Part shown: positions 46,019 through 54,738 of the stretch, one piece after another | Layout of the letters: each line of letters starts with the position of its first letter | How positions within the stretch are numbered: position 1 is the first letter of the stretch | Origin: Nonlabens spongiae | GTDB taxonomy: Bacteria > Bacteroidota > Bacteroidia > Flavobacteriales > Flavobacteriaceae | Direction of reading: 5' to 3' | Length of the DNA: 64,000 nucleotides | NCBI RefSeq assembly: GCF_002117125.1 | Contig: NZ_CP019344.1 | Coordinates: forward strand, 372,001 to 436,000 | Notes under the pieces: generated by a model | Databases searched by the model: none | The model's input: only the letters and a program-made list of their open reading frames with translations | Told to the model about the DNA's origin: nothing | Position numbers and translations under genes: made by a program

Positions 46019-47572
46019 CTACCCCAGCCACCCATCACGATCTAGGCTGCGGTACTGTATGGCTTCAGCGATGTGGGTGCCGTTGATGTCTTCGGTTGCT
46101 TCTAGGTCGGCGATGGTGCGGGCAACTTTGAGAATGCGGTCGTAGGCGCGCGCACTTAGGTTGAGTCTTTCCATGGCGTTTTTCAGCATTTCTTTGCTGG
46201 CGTCGTCGAGTACACAGTATTTTCTAATGTCTTTAGTAGACATTTGAGCATTGTAGTGGGTTCGAACTGCGTTCTTATCCGCCGCGGCGGAAAAGCGTGC
46301 CGTCTGAATATCCCTAGCCGCAGTAACCCGTTTTCTAATTTCTGTAGAGCGCTCTGCTCGCTGGTCGTCAGTCAATTTTTCAAAGGGAACGGGTGTTACC
46401 TCGATGTGAATATCAATGCGGTCGAGTAGTGGCCCGGATATTTTACTGAGGTAGCGCTGCATCTCGGCTGGGCTGCTTTGCACGGGAGCATTGGGATCGT
46501 TGAAATAGCCTCCCGGGCTGGGATTCATACTGGCGACCAGCATAAAACTGCTGGGATATGTGACGGTAAATTTGGCGCGCGAAATGGTGACCTCGCGATC
46601 TTCCAGCGGTTGGCGCATCACCTCAAGTACTGTGCGCTTGAATTCGGGTAACTCGTCCAAGAAAAGAACACCATTATGACTGAGCGAAATCTCGCCGGGT
46701 TGCGGGTAGGCTCCACCACCTACAAGCGCGACATCGCTTATCGTATGATGCGGGCTGCGGAATGGCCGCTGCGCCATCAAGCCCGATTTTTCTTGCGTGC
46801 GACCGGCAACACTATGGATTTTTGTGGTTTCCAGCGCCTCGTGAAGCGTCATGGGAGGTAGAATGGAAGGCAGTCTTTTGGCGAGCATGGTTTTTCCGGC
46901 TCCCGGCGGGCCGATTAAAATAATATTGTGACCGCCAGCGGCTGCAATTTCCATACAGCGCTTGATAGAATCCTGTCCTTTAACATCGGCGAAGTCAAAT
47001 TCTGGATGTTCCAGAGCTTGAAAAAACTCATCACGAGTATCGACTACTGTTGGTTCTAATTCAGCATCACCTTTGAAGAAGTTGATAACCTCTTCAATAT
47101 TTTCTGCGCCGTAGACGTCTAAGTCGTTGACAATAGCTGCCTCTCTGGCATTTTGAGCTGGAAGGATAAAACCCTTAAAGCCTTCTTCGCGAGCCTTGAT
47201 GGCAATGGGTAACGCACCTTTTATGGGTTGCAAAGTCCCATCAAGCGACAGTTCACCCATGATGATGTATTTATCAAACTCATCTGTAGAGATTTGTCCG
47301 CTGGCGTTGAGTATACCGAGAGCTAGTGGTAAATCGTATGCACTGCCTTCCTTGCGTAGATCAGCTGGGGAGAGGTTAATTATTAACTTTTTACCCGGCA
47401 TTTTATAGCCCACATTTGAAAGTGCGGCGGTGATACGGTAGGAACTTTCGCTTATAGCTTTATCGGGAAGCCCTACGAGGTGATAACCTATTCCCGTTGC
47501 GCTATTCACTTCGACAGTTATGGTTGTTGCTTCCACGCCAAAAACGGCGCTTCCATAAACTTTGGTCAGCAT
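46019..47572 (-). CDS. comM: ComM/YifB-type AAA+ ATPase (Mg-chelatase-like)
   Basis: Branch-migration helicase for natural transformation in other bacteria. The 517 residues have the N-terminal Lon-like fold (GIGYHLVGLPDKAISESSYR), AAA+ core with Walker A GPPGAGKTMLAKRLP, Walker B LFLDELPEF, and the Mg-chelatase C-terminal part (LSARAYDRILKVARTIADLE). The conserved RSPHHTISDVALVGGG and ASMNPSPGG motifs are also present. Members help import or recombination of DNA. Monocistronic. Confidence 0.95.
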   Translation of the reverse strand: MLTKVYGSAVFGVEATTITVEVNSATGIGYHLVGLPDKAISESSYRITAALSNVGYKMPGKKLIINLSPADLRKEGSAYDLPLALGILNASGQISTDEFDKYIIMGELSLDGTLQPIKGALPIAIKAREEGFKGFILPAQNAREAAIVNDLDVYGAENIEEVINFFKGDAELEPTVVDTRDEFFQALEHPEFDFADVKGQDSIKRCMEIAAAGGHNIILIGPPGAGKTMLAKRLPSILPPMTLHEALETTKIHSVAGRTQEKSGLMAQRPFRSPHHTISDVALVGGGAYPQPGEISLSHNGVLFLDELPEFKRTVLEVMRQPLEDREVTISRAKFTVTYPSSFMLVASMNPSPGGYFNDPNAPVQSSPAEMQRYLSKISGPLLDRIDIHIEVTPVPFEKLTDDQRAERSTEIRKRVTAARDIQTARFSAAADKNAVRTHYNAQMSTKDIRKYCVLDDASKEMLKNAMERLNLSARAYDRILKVARTIADLEATEDINGTHIAEAIQYRSLDRDGWLG

Positions 47573-47730
47573 AGAAAATTATTTATGCCTAAATGTAAAC
47601 AAGAAATTTTACTTAGTCACCTGTTAAGGATTTCATCAGTAATGCTTGACTTAGCTAAAGTCTCTTGAAAATCAAGTTAAATGAAATTGAAGTAAACGCC
47701 TTGCTAGACTAGCTATACCTATTTTTAAGC

Positions 47731-48375
47731 ATGGAAAATATTTTAGTAGCAGGTGCCACAGGTACTACAGGAAGACAAGTCGTGGATTTTTTGAGCAAAT
47801 CACAATATTATAATCCTATCGCTATGGTGCGTAAGGAAGAACAGAAAGCCGAATTTCAAGCAAAACAAGTCGATTGTGTCCTCGCCGATCTAGAGGATGA
47901 TGTTACCCCAGCATTTCAAGGTAGTAAGCCCATTGATAAAGTTCTTTTTGCCGCTGGATCTGGAGGTAAAAAGGTGGTAGAAGTAGACCGAGAAGGTGCT
48001 AAGAAATTGGTTGATGCTTCCAAAACAAACAACATACGCAAATTTGTGATGTTGAGTTCTATGGGAGCTGATAATCCTGAACAGGCCGATGATCTCAAGG
48101 AATATCTCAAAGCAAAACACAACGCTGATGAATACCTAAAAAATAGCGGTCTTAATTACAGTATTGTACGTCCAGGTTCTTTGACAAATGAAGAATTGAC
48201 CAACAAAATCAAGTTGGACAAGAATCTTGGCGAAATGGGAGAAATAAGTCGTGCCAATGTCGCTCAAACACTCACCAGAGCATTAAGTGATGATGTAGCA
48301 AATAAACAAACCTTTGAAATTTTGGATGGTGATACTTTGATAGGGGAAGCTCTTGATAAAGTCTCTACCGATTGA
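47731..48375 (+). CDS. NAD(P)-binding SDR-type protein (NmrA/YwnB-like)
   Basis: The 214 residues have an N-terminal Rossmann motif VAGATGTTGRQVV, the FVMLSSMGAD strand and SGLNYSIVRPGSLTNEE, typical of atypical short-chain dehydrogenases that act as redox sensors or flavin reductases. The active-site YxxxK is degenerate (KEYLKAKHNADEYL). Cytoplasmic. A diverged copy of its last 12 codons and of its terminator lies about 1.07 kb downstream (49400-49499). Confidence 0.9.
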   Translation: MENILVAGATGTTGRQVVDFLSKSQYYNPIAMVRKEEQKAEFQAKQVDCVLADLEDDVTPAFQGSKPIDKVLFAAGSGGKKVVEVDREGAKKLVDASKTNNIRKFVMLSSMGADNPEQADDLKEYLKAKHNADEYLKNSGLNYSIVRPGSLTNEELTNKIKLDKNLGEMGEISRANVAQTLTRALSDDVANKQTFEILDGDTLIGEALDKVSTD

Positions 48376-48400
48376 TTTAAGCAAATTTGATATTGAAAAG

Positions 48401-48427
48401 AGATCAGCATTTGCTGGTCTTTTTTTT
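48401..48427 (+). terminator. Terminator of the NAD(P)-binding gene
   Basis: AGATCAGCA (48401-48409) pairs with TGCTGGTCT (48412-48420, one G.U pair), followed by eight T. Confidence 0.85.
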
Positions 48428-48564
48428 GTTGTTTGCCCTCGCACGCTTTGCAAAAGCGCGCGACATGGTAAAAGCGTGCGGCGTGGGACAATTGTATTAA
48501 ATCCAGACGTTATCGATTGGGATGGAAGTTTGGATAGTGATAATTTTATGGCGTGGTCTATGTC

Positions 48565-48801
48565 TCAACCAGTTCCTCTTATAGCTTTTATTAGTTTGAT
48601 GATTTCCCGATTAACATTTTTTCTTTTCGTATCATTAAGGATGCAATAGGTAAGCATAACCAAAAAGACAAAACCTAAAAAACTAAAGAAAAGGGTTTTT
48701 ATAATTAGAAATACTTCAATGACTATATTGCCAAGAGACAATAAGATCATATTAAATCCAAATTCACTTGTGAAAACGGAGGTGTAGATAAACTCATACA
48801 T
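48565..48801 (-). CDS. Small membrane protein, unrecognised
   Basis: A 78-residue ORF with two membrane helices (FNMILLSLGNIVIEVFLII and FFSFLGFVFLVMLTYCI) and a basic tail (DTKRKNVNREIIKLIKAIRG). It is the only gene-like ORF in the stretch between the NAD(P)-binding gene and the second copy of its 3' end. Codon use is AT-rich. It may be cargo of an insertion; function unknown. Confidence 0.5.
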   Translation of the reverse strand: MYEFIYTSVFTSEFGFNMILLSLGNIVIEVFLIIKTLFFSFLGFVFLVMLTYCILNDTKRKNVNREIIKLIKAIRGTG

Positions 48802-49399
48802 AACTTCATAAATTTGTTTGTGTGGCGCAAAGCAGTAAATGTAATTATTTGTAACAATTCTAAATAATACAATAACTTACTAGTTTTCAACATGCTTTGT
48901 CAATATCTAAAATTGTTTATAATCATAACATCTATCTCCAAATCGCAAAAAGACGTCTTAAAAATTCACCTGAACCAGCAAACAGATCTAAAGCGTGTAA
49001 CTACTTCATACAATGATCACTCAATTGTCTGAAAACAAAAAGTACAAGCAATTTTAACCTGTAACTATCTGTTAATCAAATTATAATACATTATTAGTTC
49101 AAGACGAACCTTTGATTGTGGACACTTTGTCCATTTAGCTTAAGCGTTCTTAAACAAAACTAGAAAGCCGATTTTGATTTTGCTTGAACTTAGATATTTA
49201 TACTGTTTTCTTCACTTATGCTTTGTAAGAATACATGGTTAATTGGCTGAAAACAAATATGATATATAAATTTAGTACATATGTACTACAAATTTTTTAG
49301 GATAATATCGATTAAGTGCATTTACCAAATGAAGCCAAGCAATAAAAGAACTTCTATACAATTATTGCAACATGTTTTTTTACTTCACAATCCCAATAT
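48802..49399. other. AT-rich gene-free stretch
   Basis: About 600 bases with no ORF I can support. It has a perfect 16-bp palindrome TAGTACATATGTACTA at 49273-49288. It ends at the second copy of the NAD(P)-binding gene tail. Confidence 0.6.
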
Positions 49400-49440
49400 G
49401 ATACTTTGATAGGAGAAGCTCTTGATAAGGTTTCAGCCTA
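49400..49440 (+). pseudogene. Second copy of the NAD(P)-binding gene 3' end
   Basis: Reads DTLIGEALDKVSA then TAA; the intact gene ends DTLIGEALDKVSTD. Over about 32 bases it differs from 48331-48362 at two silent positions. The terminator just downstream also resembles that of the intact gene (TCAGCA...TGCTGA core). Confidence 0.75.
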
Positions 49441-49456
49441 AAAGATTTCAATCTTT

Positions 49457-49499
49457 AAAACTACAAACGGTCAGCATATTGCTGACCGTTTGTAGTTTT
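49457..49499. terminator. Strong bidirectional terminator
   Basis: A perfect 20-bp stem: AAAACTACAAACGGTCAGCA (49457-49476) and its complement (49480-49499), loop TAT. Serves the minus-strand nucleoid gene and, formerly, the plus-strand gene remnant. Confidence 0.9.
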
Positions 49500-49516
49500 G
49501 AGATAATGTGAGAAAC

Positions 49517-50575
49517 TTACTTCTTCTCCTCACGATTGAAATAAACGAGGTAGTAATACATCTGGCGTTCCTCGTCCCAGCCTTTCTCGATGAATTTTTC
49601 TGCGCTGTCGCTGTTGGTAAAGTCCATTTTGATTTGAACGTGGGTGTCGAGGTTGATCACGCTCTTAATGCCCTTTCTAGCCGCGGTCACGGCCGTATTT
49701 GAGATAGGGAAGGAGCTCACGTCTTCAATGCTGTATTTGGGGCCTTTCTCAACTTTGTAATTCTTGAACTCGGGTATGAGTTCTGGATTTTCTAATGTCT
49801 CATTTAAGAATACCGTTTCTTCAAAATCGTCATTCTTCGCAAAGTGGTTCACCGCACGGTTCATGAACATTACCTCTTCTTTTTTGTCCTCGGCTGGTAG
49901 GACGACTTCTTTGGCAAAATCCTGACAGAATTTGAGGTATTTCTTAGTGAAAAAGTTCTCGTCCTCAAAAACATCAACACCCAAAAAGCTCTCCAGCCAG
50001 TATTTTGCATCATAGCGGTTGCTGTCTACTGATAGGATCTTATAGCCCGATTCTTCTTCAACATTAAAAATGATGGCACCTTTGTCCAGTTTGTTAAGAT
50101 TCACACCTTGCTGCAGGATCATGCGTAAATCGTCTTCACGTTCCTCAAACTGCAAAAATTCTTGCTTGATCTCGCTTTTGAATATCCCGACGGCGTCCAC
50201 CTTATTGTTGTCCACCATCAGGTTTTCTAGATGACAGACGTATATCTCACCACTTCGTATGTGTGGATGATCTGACTGTTGATAGAGGTGTTTGGCAATC
50301 TTTTTACTCGTATCCAGCAGAGAAGCTGGTGTGTTAAATATCGCTTTCGCGAAAGCGTACATCTCATGAAACTCCAAGTCTTCTTCATGGTGAAAGCTGT
50401 AATAAGCCTCCTCCTTAGAGCGGAAGGGTTTCAAGAAATACTCCTTGAGTAGCGAGTGCATCTCATCGTCCAGCGGTGTGGTGTTGCTGGAGGTAAGCAA
50501 TAGCTCGCCTTTATTCTTATTGCCCACGCGGTGGATGGCGAGGTTTTCAATGCGGGTATTGAATAGATTGATCAT
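49517..50575 (-). CDS. Nucleoid-associated protein (YejK/NdpA family)
   Basis: The 352-residue length and motifs fit the family: N-terminal NTRIENLAIHRVGNKNKGE, IYVCHLENLMVDNNKVDAVGIFKSE and C-terminal KIDFTNSDSAEKF-like QIKMDFTNSDSAEKFIEKG. YejK proteins bind the nucleoid; their exact role is unknown. The palindrome at 50342 encodes MYAFAKAIF near residue 75. It follows the pRiA4b ORF-3-like gene by 3 bases and is probably in its operon. Confidence 0.9.
   Translation of the reverse strand: MINLFNTRIENLAIHRVGNKNKGELLLTSSNTTPLDDEMHSLLKEYFLKPFRSKEEAYYSFHHEEDLEFHEMYAFAKAIFNTPASLLDTSKKIAKHLYQQSDHPHIRSGEIYVCHLENLMVDNNKVDAVGIFKSEIKQEFLQFEEREDDLRMILQQGVNLNKLDKGAIIFNVEEESGYKILSVDSNRYDAKYWLESFLGVDVFEDENFFTKKYLKFCQDFAKEVVLPAEDKKEEVMFMNRAVNHFAKNDDFEETVFLNETLENPELIPEFKNYKVEKGPKYSIEDVSSFPISNTAVTAARKGIKSVINLDTHVQIKMDFTNSDSAEKFIEKGWDEERQMYYYLVYFNREEKK
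50342..50357. repeat. 16-bp palindrome copy 13 (in nucleoid-associated gene)
   Basis: Perfect copy read as AFAKA between EMY and IFNTPASL. Confidence 0.95.
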
Positions 50576-50578
50576 AGT

Positions 50579-51094
50579 CTAATAGAGGTCGTCGTAGTTG
50601 TCAAAGTTTTCTTCGTCATAGTAATCTTCTTCATCGTCATCGCCTTCATCATCATCGTGAAAACGAGGATCTGCTTCAAACTCCTTGTCTGGTGGGGAGT
50701 CAGGCAACTCTCCCATGGAAAATATCACCTGAGGGTAGGCGATTCCATCAGTCGGGCCTACGATCTCAGCAAGTTCTACAAGAAAGGTCCACATGCTCAA
50801 AAAGTCGTAGACGTAGATCAGGCGCGTATCTTTCTTGCTTAAAACATCTTGGATCTTAGTTTCGGCCATCTTCTGAACCGGATTCAATCCCTCGCTCATG
50901 TCAAATAGGCAATACTCTTGACCTTGATTCCATTCTTCATCGCTGGAATAGAAGCTTGCCATCTCATCTCCCTGCAATTGAAAGGATTGCGTGATCACGT
51001 TATGAAAGTCCTCAAGCGTACTGTCGCCTTCTATTTCTATGTCTCGGAGGCAGTCGTTTGCCGCGTCCAGCAGCACCCTCAATCTATAGATCAT
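50579..51094 (-). CDS. Plasmid pRiA4b ORF-3-like protein
   Basis: The 171 residues match the pRiA4b ORF-3 fold: MIYRLRVLLDAANDCLRDIE, STLEDFHNVITQSFQL and the YSSDEEW motif, followed by VYDFLSMWTFLVELAEI. A run of Asp, Glu and Tyr ends the protein. The family is widespread on plasmids and chromosomes without known function. It is the first gene of a likely operon with the nucleoid-associated protein. Confidence 0.85.
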   Translation of the reverse strand: MIYRLRVLLDAANDCLRDIEIEGDSTLEDFHNVITQSFQLQGDEMASFYSSDEEWNQGQEYCLFDMSEGLNPVQKMAETKIQDVLSKKDTRLIYVYDFLSMWTFLVELAEIVGPTDGIAYPQVIFSMGELPDSPPDKEFEADPRFHDDDEGDDDEEDYYDEENFDNYDDLY

Positions 51095-51129
51095 ATAGTC
51101 TGTTTTTTTAGGATTGCAAAGGTAATGAA

Positions 51130-51151
51130 TGGTGAATTCAGAATTCAGAAT
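51130..51151. repeat. Short tandem repeat GAATTCA
   Basis: Three near-tandem GAATTCA units in the gap upstream of the pRiA4b ORF-3-like gene. Confidence 0.6.
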
Positions 51152-51375
51152 TCAAAGTTTTTGAATTTGTTATCTCTTAAGTTTATATAATAGACACTTT
51201 CAAGATTATTCAATTCCCTCTCAGTCGAAGAGTGTTGGGGTGAGGTAACGGTTCTTGTATCAGCGAAGTAGCAGTTTTCTCCTACGTACTTTCTAGCTTA
51301 AAACTTACCTTTGATTTATTCGTTTTCTTTTGTTTCTGAACCACCACCGCTATTACGTTTTATACGGTATTGTGC

Positions 51376-52398
51376 CTAGCGCTGTACGTATGGCCCAAGA
51401 AACTTATCCCCATTGAAATGCACCAAATGGTCGGGATTGTCAGCTATCCAGACTTCCGTTTCCCAAGCGATATCTGCAATATACTGACGGAATTTTTTTC
51501 TGTCAAGAAATGCTGTCACATAGACTATGTCCGCTTTACATTTTTCTGTTAATTTTTGTAACTGTATCAGCCTAAGTTCGCTAATTGGCCCAGATGAATG
51601 AACAGCTTCAATTAAGTATATCCAATTTTTCCGCTTTGAATATGCTATGACATCAGGTAATTCGTCGTGTGAAATCTCGAAGAAATTCAATTCTTCTAAT
51701 TTTTCAGTCTCCAAATAGAGATATTTGTTAGAAGTGTCTCCTACATAATAGACCTCTGCATCAAATCCGTATCTCGGTAAAAAGTCTTCGATTATCGCTT
51801 TCTGTAAATCGTTATGTTTTCCTGCGGAAAATACCAGTTCTCCTCCAGAAGGTAACGTTACATTAACCTTGGCAAGCTGTCGCTCTCGCTTTAACTTTTT
51901 GCGTAATGGCTCAATGCTTTCTAACTTCTTTTCAACAAGACTTTGCCAATTGCTTGTGCCGTAAAGTCTTAAAAGTTCTGCATAAACTGGATTGATCGAA
52001 TAACCGCGAGTTGAGTCATTTGTGGCTGAATTTGGGCTGGATTGAAGAACAACCTGTGCAACAGTAAGAAGTTTTAAATCCTTTCTGCGTATATCATCAT
52101 ATGAACCAGAGCTGATGTTCTCTCCAAAATGCTCATTTACGTACTCAATTATACCCCTTGTTTTTAGAGCATACCCTGAATTCAAGTCTCTTACTGATCT
52201 AAAATGATTGATATCCTTAATGTCGCCGCAAGCAAGAAAAGCTATAGCCATTCTTTCAAGACGTCTAGGTGTATTTTCAACTGGAATACCGAAGCAATCT
52301 AGTATGTGAAGTGTCGTGTTTATCAGTTCCTGAACTTCCTTGGTTTTTTCTCTATAAGTTCTGGATTTATCTGGACTGATATATTGCTTCATTCTCAA
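51376..52398 (-). CDS. BsuBI/PstI-type type II restriction endonuclease
   Basis: The C-terminal half (about 190-340) matches the BsuBI/PstI endonuclease domain: FSAGKHNDLQKAIIEDFLPR, YYVGDTSNKYLYLE, ELPDVIAYSKRKNWIYLIEA, then VYVTAFLDRKKF and IAWETEVWIADNPDHLVHFN. The N-terminal half is a helical BsuBI/PstI-type DNA-binding region. PstI-like enzymes cut CTGCAG, but this partner is a C5-methyltransferase and the site here is unknown. The gene overlaps the methylase by 32 bases, downstream of it. Confidence 0.93.
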   Translation of the reverse strand: MRMKQYISPDKSRTYREKTKEVQELINTTLHILDCFGIPVENTPRRLERMAIAFLACGDIKDINHFRSVRDLNSGYALKTRGIIEYVNEHFGENISSGSYDDIRRKDLKLLTVAQVVLQSSPNSATNDSTRGYSINPVYAELLRLYGTSNWQSLVEKKLESIEPLRKKLKRERQLAKVNVTLPSGGELVFSAGKHNDLQKAIIEDFLPRYGFDAEVYYVGDTSNKYLYLETEKLEELNFFEISHDELPDVIAYSKRKNWIYLIEAVHSSGPISELRLIQLQKLTEKCKADIVYVTAFLDRKKFRQYIADIAWETEVWIADNPDHLVHFNGDKFLGPYVQR

Positions 52399-53392
52399 AT
52401 AGTTTGAATTGTTGGTTTTCTGTAATAAGATATGTTTGTTCGTTGGATAAATAGTTTTTCACATTCTTGGCCAAATGAAAGGCAAAGTATGGTGCAACCG
52501 CATTACCTATTTGGTAAAATTGGTTAGTTTCTGTGCCAACGAATGTAAACCAATCAGGGAAACTTTGAAGTCTAGCAGCTTCACGAACGGTTATTCTTCT
52601 TCTTCTGCCGTCTTTTAGCCTAACTCTATGCATATCACCCGTAGCACCAGCTAAATTTCTACAGGTCAAAGTTCGGGCAGGTCTATTTAGATATAGGTCT
52701 CTTGGATTTATACATTTGGATGCTTTCTCATATTTGGCAACATATTCATCCATTGATTTAGTAAAAAACTTAGAATTATCATTGAATTGAAAAGCCAATT
52801 CTCCTAGGGCTTCACCAGCTGTTACTTTTCTATTAATTTTCTTTGGAAGTCTGTTTCGCTTTTTCGTGCCTAGTACAATGACCCTTTCCCTGTTTTGAGG
52901 AACTTCATAATCTTTTGCATTTAACAATGCATAATTTATGAAATAACCGAGGTTTTCAAGTTCGTCAATTACCTCTTTGAGATACCATTTGTTTTTGTAA
53001 AGCATTCCACGAACATTTTCAAAAAGAAGAACCTCTGGGTCAATTTGTTGGATGGCAGATAAAAAAATCGGAAACCCGTCACGGGAATCTTTAAGTCCAA
53101 GTTGTTTTCCACCAACGCTAAATGGTTGGCAAGGTGGTCCACCGATAACTATATCAGCCTTTGGATATTCAGTATCGGTCGCTAACTTTTGTTGGAAGCA
53201 TTTTCCTAATAAGTTTTTGTTGTAGGTTTTGGTAGCGTTTTCATCCATTTCATAACCAATGGTTTTAAATCCATTGGCCTCAAATCCAAGAGAGAGCCCA
53301 CCACAGCCTGCAAATAAATCTAGTACCGTCTTATCTAAATCAGTATCAATCCAAGGCTTTAGTTTTTCATTTATTTCTTCCCAATATTTCAT
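52367..53392 (-). CDS. DNA (cytosine-5-)-methyltransferase of the R-M pair
   Basis: The 341 residues have the C5-methylase motifs: I LDLFAGCGGLSLGFE, IV GGPPCQPFSVGG with catalytic Cys, VI ENVRGM, VIII NRERVIVLG, IX-X RRRRITVREAARLQSFPDWF and QIGNAVAP. It protects host DNA from the overlapping endonuclease. The target-recognition region lies about residues 175-265. The pair is AT-rich relative to neighbours and sits beside small accessory genes, which suggests transfer. A separate controller protein is not adjacent. Confidence 0.95.
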   Translation of the reverse strand: MKYWEEINEKLKPWIDTDLDKTVLDLFAGCGGLSLGFEANGFKTIGYEMDENATKTYNKNLLGKCFQQKLATDTEYPKADIVIGGPPCQPFSVGGKQLGLKDSRDGFPIFLSAIQQIDPEVLLFENVRGMLYKNKWYLKEVIDELENLGYFINYALLNAKDYEVPQNRERVIVLGTKKRNRLPKKINRKVTAGEALGELAFQFNDNSKFFTKSMDEYVAKYEKASKCINPRDLYLNRPARTLTCRNLAGATGDMHRVRLKDGRRRRITVREAARLQSFPDWFTFVGTETNQFYQIGNAVAPYFAFHLAKNVKNYLSNEQTYLITENQQFKLFENEAIYQSR

Positions 53393-53529
53393 TGGTTAAA
53401 GGTACGAATTTTAGTGTTTTTTCCGAGTGTTCTAGCATTAGGCACAACGTACTCCTTTATTATATCTCTACGGTTTAGAGACCTATTAAAATGCCATGAA
53501 AGAAACGCTAACAATATGCAATTAAATGA

Positions 53530-53901
53530 TCAATCGATCCTTGTTGCAGATCCCTTATAAATCTGATCGCGACCCGACTGGCGGAATTCAAAATCATAGG
53601 AATCTTTTTCGGTACGCATGATTTTAAATAGGTAAGCGCGGCTTTCTGCGTTAGTTTCAGGATTGATAGGGATGATACGCCACTCGCACTCGTTGATCCA
53701 TTCCACTCGGCTCGTGTCAGTAACTCCTTCAAAGGTTTCAATTTGCAAACTATCTGTTCTTGTGAAAGTAGTGGTTAGAAGTTTACCACCCGATTCTTGT
53801 GTCCATTCAAAGCTACCGGTTCTGAAATCAGAACATTCCCTAGGATTTTCATAACAACTCGCTGTTGCAAAAATCAAAACAATAAGAATCATAAATCGCA
53901 T
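53530..53901 (-). CDS. Small conserved flavobacterial lipoprotein
   Basis: The 123 residues carry a lipoprotein signal (LIVLIFATASCYENP). The DFRTGSFEWTQESGG, FTRTDSLQIETFEGVTDTSR and VEWINECEWRI segments match small Flavobacteriia lipoproteins I have seen, sometimes misnamed as topoisomerase-related. Probably a beta-barrel-like or lipocalin-like fold; function unknown. It stands between the R-M pair and the XRE regulator. Confidence 0.8.
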   Translation of the reverse strand: MRFMILIVLIFATASCYENPRECSDFRTGSFEWTQESGGKLLTTTFTRTDSLQIETFEGVTDTSRVEWINECEWRIIPINPETNAESRAYLFKIMRTEKDSYDFEFRQSGRDQIYKGSATRID

Positions 53902-53940
53902 ACCACAAAAGTAAGGTCTAGAGTCAGAATTAAAGTCGGC

Positions 53941-54393
53941 TTATGGAGTAAAACTTTCAAAAGTTCCATCTTCATAAAACAAAATCGCTTTTGATATATT
54001 TTTCCCTTTTTCGGATTTGGTATTTGACATCTTTCTTGGGTCGTTCTCAGATGTCTTAATTGGTGTCCCTTCTTTATTCACGGGAGAAACTGACTCGGCT
54101 GGAGTAGGGGGCGATGGAGCATTCTGTACTGGAGAACGCATTGCTGGTTGAGCAACGATTGGATTTTTAGGATCTGGATAGCGATCATAATCAGTGATGA
54201 ACCATTCAAAAGTGACTTCATCAAAATGGGTCAATACGGACATCACAAAGTCTAAACTCGGTTTGTTACGACCTGATAAAATATGAGAAAGCGAACTGCG
54301 TCCCACGCCAATTTTTTCAGCAAATGATGACGCATTGAGCTGATGTTTGTCCATTATCAGCTGAATTTTATCCGAAAATTTTTTGAGCTCCAT
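53941..54393 (-). CDS. XRE-family transcriptional regulator
   Basis: The 150 residues have an N-terminal helix-turn-helix (about 5-60: KIQLIMDKHQLNASSFAEKI, GVGRSSLSHILSGRNKPSLD), a Pro/Ser-rich middle (PSPPTPAESVSPVNKEGT) and a short C-terminal hydrophobic-aromatic end (KAILFYEDGTFESFTP). A perfect -7 box (TACATTTG on the minus strand, 54403-54410) lies 9 bases upstream of the ATG and is overlapped by a TTTAC-N4-GTAAT site, so self-repression is likely. Confidence 0.88.
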   Translation of the reverse strand: MELKKFSDKIQLIMDKHQLNASSFAEKIGVGRSSLSHILSGRNKPSLDFVMSVLTHFDEVTFEWFITDYDRYPDPKNPIVAQPAMRSPVQNAPSPPTPAESVSPVNKEGTPIKTSENDPRKMSNTKSEKGKNISKAILFYEDGTFESFTP

Positions 54394-54738
54394 ACGTGTT
54401 TACAAATGTAATATTTTATAAATATAAACTGACTGTCCTGAAGTGCTTTTTCATAAAAATAAGCAGTATTTCGTATTGATGTAGTTAAAGTTTATATTTA
54501 ATTAAATACATGTAAATACCTAGAAATAAATTATAAAAGTAATTAAGAGTGGGGGTGCGTTCTAAAAGTGAAAAAATCACGATTTTCAAACTGTAGTTGT
54601 TTACTGCTGTTACTTATAACAAGTAACATCGTGTTTACAGTTGTAAAATATCAATTGTTTACCGATGTAAAACCGATAGTTTAGTGAATCAGAGGAACAG
54701 TTTACGGTTGTTAAAGAATAGACTCGTAATTTTAGCCT
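54394..54738. promoter_or_regulatory. Divergent control region with repeated TTTAC-N4-GTAAA sites
   Basis: Between the XRE regulator and the M14 peptidase, five sites fit TTTAC-N4-GTAAA or differ by one or two bases: 54399-54412, 54600-54613, 54634-54647 (perfect), 54658-54671 (perfect) and 54701-54714. An additional inverted repeat GTTACTT-N5-AAGTAAC lies at 54609-54627. The first site covers the -7 box of the regulator; the last covers a TTG (54708-54710) placed 16 bases before TAATTTTA (54727-54734), a possible peptidase promoter. Confidence 0.65.

Noticed and set aside
45850..46038. A 62-residue minus-strand ORF with a Val/Glu repeat
   Set aside because: It is the translation of simple-sequence DNA and the 40-base repeat, and overlaps the end of comM; no sign of a real gene.
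50657..50842. Plus-strand ORF opposite the acidic pRiA4b ORF-3-like gene
   Set aside because: It is the antisense of a clear conserved gene, with no coding features of its own.
51376..53392. Strong avoidance of CTGCAG as a clue to the restriction site
   Set aside because: The hexamer appears many times across the window, for example near 1864, 6849, 26769, 43026 and 50110, so avoidance gives no support for a PstI specificity.
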